Positions 13,837-18,117 of a stretch of 18,117 nucleotides of DNA are shown here, in pieces. Made by a program: the position numbers and the translations under genes. Source of the DNA: JADGHX01 sp040255575 (GTDB lineage Bacteria; Pseudomonadota; Gammaproteobacteria; Steroidobacterales; Steroidobacteraceae); contig JBDZVF010000072.1 of assembly GCA_040255575.1 (NCBI GenBank), positions 1 to 18,117 of the forward strand, read 5' to 3'. The first letter of the stretch is position 1, and every line of letters starts with the position of its first letter. The notes under the pieces are model-generated. The model searched no databases and was not told the DNA's origin. It saw only the letters and a program-made list of their open reading frames with translations.

Positions 13837-15591
13837 ATGAACTCCAGCTCGATGATGAACAATCCCCGTATTTTCCTGTGGATTCTGCTGATCATGGCAG
13901 GGTGGCTCAATTACGAGGCGTGGGTGCGCGACTACGCGCCGCGCGATGCCGCCGCGATGGCCGAGCAGCAGAAGGCGCCGACACCCGATCTCGGCGCATC
14001 GGTGCCGGGCGCCCGCACGCCGAGCAATCCCCCGGCGGCTGACGCTTCCAGCACCGCACCGGTGCCTGCGCCAGTTCCCGGCGCATCCGCGGCGAGCGCG
14101 GCTCCTGCCACCGAGGTACCCGGAGCTGCCGCTGGCGTGGCGAGCGCGATCGTCCACGTGCGCACGGACGTGCTCGACCTCGATATCGACCTGAAGGGCG
14201 GCACCATCCGCCGCGCCGACATGGTGAAGTACCCGAAGGTCAAGGGTCAGGCGGATCGGGTGCGCCTCATGAACACCGATCCGGAGACCCTCTATCTGCT
14301 GCAGACCGGGCTCACCGGGCCGCAGGGGAGCCCCCACCCCACTCATCTCACCGAGTACTCGAGCGGGCAGAAGGATTACACGCTCAAGCCGGGGCAAAAC
14401 GAGCTGCGCGTGCCGCTCACCTGGACCAATGGCGACGGCGTCACGGTCACGAAGACCTTCATCTTCAAGCCGGGCTTGTACCGCATCGATCTCGAGTACG
14501 ACATCGACAACATGTCGGGCGCGCCCTGGTCGGCCACGCCGTACGCGCAGATCCAGCGGCGTGATCCGAATGTGAAGCGCTCGTTCATCACGACGAATCC
14601 CGAGAATCTCTCCTCGCGCGGACCGGCGTATCGCGACGGCACGAAGTACCGCAAGCTCAAGCTGACGAGCGAAGAGGATCGCAACTTCTCCATCGACGTG
14701 ACGAACGGCGCGTGGATCGCGGCCATTCAGCATCACTTCGTCAGCGCCGTGGTGCCCCCGGATAACACCCCGTACCACTTCGCGCTGAAGACGGTCGGGG
14801 AGCACGAGTTTCTCTTCAGTGCCGTCGGCCCCGCCACGACTGTGGCGAACGGCCAAAAGGCCACGATCACGCAGAAACTCTTCATCGGTCCGAAGCTGCA
14901 GAAGCAGCTGGATGCCACGGGCGCAGAGCTCGATCGGGTTGCCGACTACGGCTGGCTGACGATTCTGTCTTCGCCGCTCTTCGACGTGCTGCAGTGGGTG
15001 CACGGCCTGTTTGGCAACTGGGGCTGGACGATCGTGTTCGTCACCTTCCTGCTGAAGCTCGTCTTCTACCCGCTCTCCGAAGCGAGCGGCCGCTCGATGG
15101 CGAAGATGAAGCTGCTCGGCCCCCGCATGAAGCAGCTGCAGGAGACCTACAAGGACGATCGCGAGAAGCTCGGCCGCGCGATGATGGAGCTCTACAAGAA
15201 GGAGAAGGTGAATCCTGTCGCCGGCTGCGTGCCGTTGCTCCTGCAGATCCCGGTGTTCCTCGCGTTCTACTGGGTGTTGCTCGAGAGCGTGGAGATGCGG
15301 CAGGCGCCCTTCGTCGGCTGGATCAACGACCTTTCGGCGAAGGATCCGTATTACATCCTCCCCGCCATCATGGCCGTCGCCATGTTCGTGCAATACCGGC
15401 TGCAGCCCCAGACGGGCATGGATCCCATGCAGCAGAAGGTGTTCATGTTCATGCCGCTCGTGATGTCGGTGATGTTCGCGTTCTTCCCGTCCGGCCTCGT
15501 GCTCTACTGGGTCACGAACACGATCTTGTCGATCGCGCAGCAGTGGAACATCAACCGGCGCATCGAAAAAGAGCGGGCGCGCCGCGCGTAG
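13837..15591 (+). CDS. yidC: Membrane protein insertase YidC
   Basis: Inner-membrane insertase of the YidC/Oxa1/Alb3 family (584 aa; E. coli 548) that integrates and folds membrane proteins alone or with SecYEG. The N-terminal anchor IFLWILLIMAGWLNYEAW is followed by a low-complexity Ala/Pro/Ser linker (about residues 40-105) and the large periplasmic beta domain. The C-terminal core shows WLTILSSPLFDVLQWVH, FVTFLLKLVFYPLSEASGRSMAKMK, the cytoplasmic KKEKVNPVAGCVPLLLQIPVFLAFYWVL region, DLSAKDPYYILPAIMAVAMF and the final FPSGLVLYWVTN helix. A Lys takes the position of the hydrophilic-groove Arg of E. coli, which is common in relatives. ATG at 13837 directly follows the yidD stop; ATGs 15 and 18 bases later are alternative starts. 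Confidence 0.98.
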   Translation: MNSSSMMNNPRIFLWILLIMAGWLNYEAWVRDYAPRDAAAMAEQQKAPTPDLGASVPGARTPSNPPAADASSTAPVPAPVPGASAASAAPATEVPGAAAGVASAIVHVRTDVLDLDIDLKGGTIRRADMVKYPKVKGQADRVRLMNTDPETLYLLQTGLTGPQGSPHPTHLTEYSSGQKDYTLKPGQNELRVPLTWTNGDGVTVTKTFIFKPGLYRIDLEYDIDNMSGAPWSATPYAQIQRRDPNVKRSFITTNPENLSSRGPAYRDGTKYRKLKLTSEEDRNFSIDVTNGAWIAAIQHHFVSAVVPPDNTPYHFALKTVGEHEFLFSAVGPATTVANGQKATITQKLFIGPKLQKQLDATGAELDRVADYGWLTILSSPLFDVLQWVHGLFGNWGWTIVFVTFLLKLVFYPLSEASGRSMAKMKLLGPRMKQLQETYKDDREKLGRAMMELYKKEKVNPVAGCVPLLLQIPVFLAFYWVLLESVEMRQAPFVGWINDLSAKDPYYILPAIMAVAMFVQYRLQPQTGMDPMQQKVFMFMPLVMSVMFAFFPSGLVLYWVTNTILSIAQQWNINRRIEKERARRA

Positions 15592-15644
15592 CGCTTTCCA
15601 CGCTCCCGACTTCCTCGTAGCCTTCCGGGCTGGAGGGTGAAGCG

Positions 15645-16997
15645 ATGGCGCGCACGGACACCATTGTGGCCGCGGCGACGCCGCCTGGCCGGGGCGGCGT
15701 GGGCATCGTGCGCGTGTCGGGCCCGAAGGTGCCGGAGATCGCCGCGGTCATCCTGGGCGAGCTGCCGCCGCCGCGGCGCGCGTCCTTCGCGCGATTTCTC
15801 GACCCGCGGCAGGAGCCGATCGATGCGGGGCTCGCGCTGTTCTTTCCCGCGCCTCATTCCTACACCGGCGAGCATGTTCTAGAACTGCATGGGCACGGCG
15901 GCCCGGTGGTGGTCGAAAGTGTGGTGGCGCGCCTGCTCGAGCTCGGCGCGCGGCGCGCCTTGCCAGGCGAGTTCACACAACGCGCTTTCATCAACGACAA
16001 GCTCGATCTCGCCCAGGCCGAATCCATCGCCGACCTGATCGATGCCGGCTCGCGCGAGGCGGCACGCGCGGCCATGCGCTCGCTGCAGGGAGAGTTCTCC
16101 GCGATGGTGCAGGGGCTCACCGAAGCCGTCATCGAGCTGCGCACCTACGTCGAAGCGGCGATCGACTTCCCGGAAGAGGAAATCGACTTCCTGGCCGACC
16201 GGCAGCTCGAAGACAAACTCAACGGCGTGCGGGATCATTTCGAGGCCGTCGAGCAGAGCGCGCGGCAAGGCCGGCTGCTCCGCGAAGGCATGACGGTAGT
16301 GATCGCCGGCCGGCCAAACGCCGGCAAATCGAGCTTGCTGAATCGTCTCGCGGGCTACGACGCGGCGATCGTCACGGCGATTCCCGGCACCACGCGTGAC
16401 GTCCTGCGCGAGCGCATCGATATCGATGGCATGCCGCTTCACGTGCTCGACACCGCCGGCCTGCGCGAGAGTGGCGACGAAGTTGAGACGGAAGGCGTCC
16501 GTCGCGCGCAGGCCGAAATCGCTCGCGCGGATCGAGTGCTGTTCGTCATCGATGCAGCGGCGGATCCCGACGCGCGCGCCTATGCGGAAGAAAAGGTGCG
16601 ATTGCCGCCGGACGTGCCGCTCACACTCATCTTCAACAAGTGCGATCAGGCTGTCGGGCTACCGGTCTCGGACACTGTCTCTGGCCCGCCGCGGGTGCTG
16701 ATGTCCGCGCTCACGGGGCAGGGGCTCGATGTGCTGCGGGCTCACCTCAAGCAGGTGATGGGTTTTCACACGGCCGAGGCCGGCACCGTCTCCGCGCGCC
16801 AACGCCATCTCGATGCCCTGTCGCGGGCGCGCGCCCACGTGGAAGAAGGCGAGCGGCAGCTTCGGGAGCGCCGCGCCGGCGAGCTGGTCGCCGAAGAGCT
16901 GCGCGCCGCCCAGCAGGCGCTTGGCGAGATCACGGGCGAGTTCACGACCGACGATCTGCTCGGCCGCATCTTCTCGAGCTTCTGCATCGGCAAGTAG
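15645..16997 (+). CDS. mnmE: tRNA uridine-5-carboxymethylaminomethyl modification GTPase MnmE
   Basis: With MnmG it installs the 5-carboxymethylaminomethyl group at wobble uridine 34 of several tRNAs. The 450-aa protein shows the N-terminal tetrahydrofolate-binding domain (DTIVAAATPPGRGGVGIVRVSG, YTGEHVLELHGHGG), a helical region and the embedded G domain: G1 GRPNAGKSSLLN at about 222, GTTRD switch, DTAGLRE at about 269 and NKCD at 331-334. It ends in the invariant C-terminal FCIGK, whose Cys is needed for activity. The ATG at 15645 follows an excellent GGAGGGTGA site (15632-15640). It is 53 bases after yidC, so probably in the same operon. The start of mnmE is not in doubt. Confidence 0.98.
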   Translation: MARTDTIVAAATPPGRGGVGIVRVSGPKVPEIAAVILGELPPPRRASFARFLDPRQEPIDAGLALFFPAPHSYTGEHVLELHGHGGPVVVESVVARLLELGARRALPGEFTQRAFINDKLDLAQAESIADLIDAGSREAARAAMRSLQGEFSAMVQGLTEAVIELRTYVEAAIDFPEEEIDFLADRQLEDKLNGVRDHFEAVEQSARQGRLLREGMTVVIAGRPNAGKSSLLNRLAGYDAAIVTAIPGTTRDVLRERIDIDGMPLHVLDTAGLRESGDEVETEGVRRAQAEIARADRVLFVIDAAADPDARAYAEEKVRLPPDVPLTLIFNKCDQAVGLPVSDTVSGPPRVLMSALTGQGLDVLRAHLKQVMGFHTAEAGTVSARQRHLDALSRARAHVEEGERQLRERRAGELVAEELRAAQQALGEITGEFTTDDLLGRIFSSFCIGK

Positions 16998-17007
16998 GAG
17001 AGCACCC

Positions 17008-17022
17008 GGGCGCAGCGCGCCC
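17008..17022 (+). terminator. Hairpin after mnmE, possible weak terminator
   Basis: GGGCGC, AGC, GCGCCC: arms 17008-17013 and 17017-17022 pair perfectly, eleven bases after the mnmE stop. Only TT follows, so it lacks a proper U-tract. It marks a plausible 3' boundary of the rpmH-mnmE transcript. Confidence 0.4.
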
Positions 17023-17055
17023 TTGCCGCGACTTTCATCGGCTAGACTGGCTCCC

Positions 17056-17955
17056 ATGGCAACGCTGATCTGGGTCGGCCGGGATGCCGTCATCGATCAC
17101 CATGAGCGCGTCGAGTCGCGGGCTCTGGAAGAAGTGCCCGGGCTTTCCTGCGGCGACACCGCCAGCGGCAACCTCATCATCCAGGGCGACAACCTGCTCG
17201 CGCTCAAAGCGCTGCTGCCGGACTACGCGGGCCAGGTGAAGTGCCTCTACGTCGATCCGCCGTACAACACCGGCACAGAAGGCTGGGTCTATAACGATCG
17301 TGTCGACAGCCCTGCGATGCGCGAGTGGCTGCGCAACGTGAGTGAGCGCGATCTGCCCGAGATGGATCGGCGTGACCGCTGGCTTTCGATGATGTATCCG
17401 CGGCTGCGCCTCGCGAAGGAGTTGCTGAGCCCGGACGGCTTCATCGCCGTCTCCATCGACGATCGCGAAGTGAGCGTGCTCGGTGTGCTGCTCGATGAAA
17501 TCTTCGGCGCCCGGAATCGCCTCGCGTGCGCGCCGTGGCTCGCCGAGCCAAGCGGCGGCAAGGAAAAGACCGGCCTGCGCGCGGGCCACGAATACCTGCT
17601 CGTCTATCACAACGGCGATCACAGCAGCATCTCCAGGGAAGCCCGTTCCACCGGCAAGCTCAATCTCCGCGATCAGTGGGGCCCGTATCGCAAGGGTCGC
17701 GAGCTGACCAAGTGGGGCGACGCGCTCGTCCTCGACACGTTCGCCGGCTCCGGCACCACGGCGCAGGCCGTGCTGAGCCTGAACCATGAGGATGGCGGGC
17801 AGCGCCGCTTCATTCTCATCGAGATGGAGCCGGCCATCGCGAGCGACATCACGGCCGAGCGCGTGCGGCGCGTAGTGCACGGATACCTCAACGGCGAGGG
17901 CCAAGCCGTGCCTGGGCTTGGCGGTGGTTTCTGCTTCCTGAAAGTCGCAGGCTGA
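17056..17955 (+). CDS. Beta-class DNA methyltransferase (type III Mod-like), apparently lacking its target-recognition domain
   Basis: Related to adenine-specific methyltransferases of type III restriction systems, which use S-adenosylmethionine. Catalytic motif IV DPPYNTG is at residues 67-73 and the SAM-binding motif FAGSGTT at 229-235, the beta-class order, followed by DGGQRRFILIEME, ITAERVRRVVHGY and a normal GLGGGF-type C-terminus. The protein is 299 aa, whereas intact relatives have about 450-650. Only 162 residues separate the two motifs, and text typical of the start of the variable centre (DQWGPYRKGRELTKWG) joins directly to ALVLDTFAG near 17716-17724. This looks like a clean in-frame loss of the target-recognition region. 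ATG at 17056 begins the conserved MATLIWVGRDAVIDHH; upstream frame overlaps mnmE and is not used. No Res gene is adjacent. It may be inactive, or recognise DNA with a partner. Confidence 0.75.
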   Translation: MATLIWVGRDAVIDHHERVESRALEEVPGLSCGDTASGNLIIQGDNLLALKALLPDYAGQVKCLYVDPPYNTGTEGWVYNDRVDSPAMREWLRNVSERDLPEMDRRDRWLSMMYPRLRLAKELLSPDGFIAVSIDDREVSVLGVLLDEIFGARNRLACAPWLAEPSGGKEKTGLRAGHEYLLVYHNGDHSSISREARSTGKLNLRDQWGPYRKGRELTKWGDALVLDTFAGSGTTAQAVLSLNHEDGGQRRFILIEMEPAIASDITAERVRRVVHGYLNGEGQAVPGLGGGFCFLKVAG

Positions 17956-17981
17956 GCGTCGCGAGCTGACCGCACTGCTAT

Positions 17982-18009
17982 GGGCGCGTTACCGACTTTG
18001 TAACCGCCC
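17982..18009. promoter_or_regulatory. Strong inverted repeat before the last gene, terminator stem or operator
   Basis: GGGCG-C-GTTAC (17982-17992) pairs with GTAAC-CGCCC (18000-18009): ten base pairs with a single bulged C and a seven-base loop CGACTTT. It lies 27 bases after the methyltransferase stop and about 45 before the next start. No U-run follows. The inner GTTAC-N7-GTAAC is also compatible with a dimeric repressor site. Confidence 0.45.
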
Positions 18010-18054
18010 CTCCCTAGTCTGCCCGGGGTCGAATCAGCAGATGTGAGCCCGACC

Positions 18055-18117
18055 ATGCAGCCAGACCTTTCCCGCCCGCTCAAGCTCGTGATCTGCGGCG
18101 GCGGCTCCGCCGCGATT
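18055..18117 (+). CDS. Start of a probable dinucleotide-binding (FAD/NAD) oxidoreductase, cut by window end
   Basis: Only 21 codons are visible: MQPDLSRPLKLVICGGGSAAI. The KLVICGGGSAAI segment is a beta strand followed by a GGGxA glycine-rich loop, typical of the ADP-binding Rossmann fold of FAD-dependent oxidoreductases or flavin-dependent halogenases. The ATG at 18055 is the likely start; an in-frame GTG at 18043 would add four residues. Too little is visible to name an enzyme. It lies 99 bases after the methyltransferase stop, behind the inverted repeat. Confidence 0.55.
   Translation, partial: MQPDLSRPLKLVICGGGSAAI

Noticed and set aside
13477..15393. A 638-codon open frame on the minus strand opposite rnpA, yidD and yidC
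   Set aside because: It is His-, Arg- and Leu-rich with no recognisable domain and lies antisense to three unmistakable genes; it is the expected shadow of high-GC coding sequence.
16813..17055. An upstream extension of the methyltransferase frame into mnmE
   Set aside because: It is rich in Arg, Pro and Ser, overlaps the end of mnmE in another frame and precedes the conserved MATLIWVGRD start at 17056.

Overview
The window looks like the replication-origin neighbourhood of a high-GC gammaproteobacterial chromosome. Evidence: dnaA-dnaN-recF-gyrB all read on the minus strand, rpmH-rnpA-yidD-yidC-mnmE diverge on the plus strand, and glyQ-glyS and a PlsC-type acyltransferase lie just beyond gyrB, as in Pseudomonas and Xanthomonas. 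Base composition and protein sequences suggest a Xanthomonadales, Nevskiales or Steroidobacter-like lineage, but this is inference; no 16S or other taxonomic marker is present.

Layout. Positions 1-5718 (+) hold a tight run of genes: glyQ (5' end cut by the window edge), glyS, a 1-acylglycerol-3-phosphate acyltransferase, a YtfQ-like sugar-binding lipoprotein and an aldose 1-epimerase. The last two sit between the acyltransferase and gyrB and probably form a small sugar-related addition to a housekeeping operon. Positions 5774-12851 (-) hold gyrB, recF, dnaN and dnaA. The segment between dnaN and dnaA (11247-11501) has an AT-rich stretch, inverted repeats and a cluster of DnaA-box-like 9-mers, and is the best candidate for oriC. 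Between recF and dnaN lies an unusual 868-base block (9278-10145) with no convincing gene. It contains four degenerate copies of a 54-66 base repeat, all in one reading frame, and several tight hairpins.

Positions 12944-16997 (+) hold the rpmH promoter, rpmH (44 codons), rnpA (TTG start), yidD, yidC and mnmE. These make ribosomal protein L34, the RNase P protein, two parts of the membrane-insertion machinery and a tRNA-modification GTPase. At 17056-17955 is a beta-class DNA methyltransferase of the type III Mod family. Both catalytic motifs and the C-terminus are intact, but the central target-recognition region appears to be missing in frame. The window ends in the first codons of a probable dinucleotide-binding (FAD or NAD) oxidoreductase, preceded by a strong inverted repeat.

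Most of the window is conserved core replication, translation and membrane-biogenesis machinery. The unusual parts are the dnaN-recF spacer, the shortened methyltransferase and the orphan sugar-binding protein.
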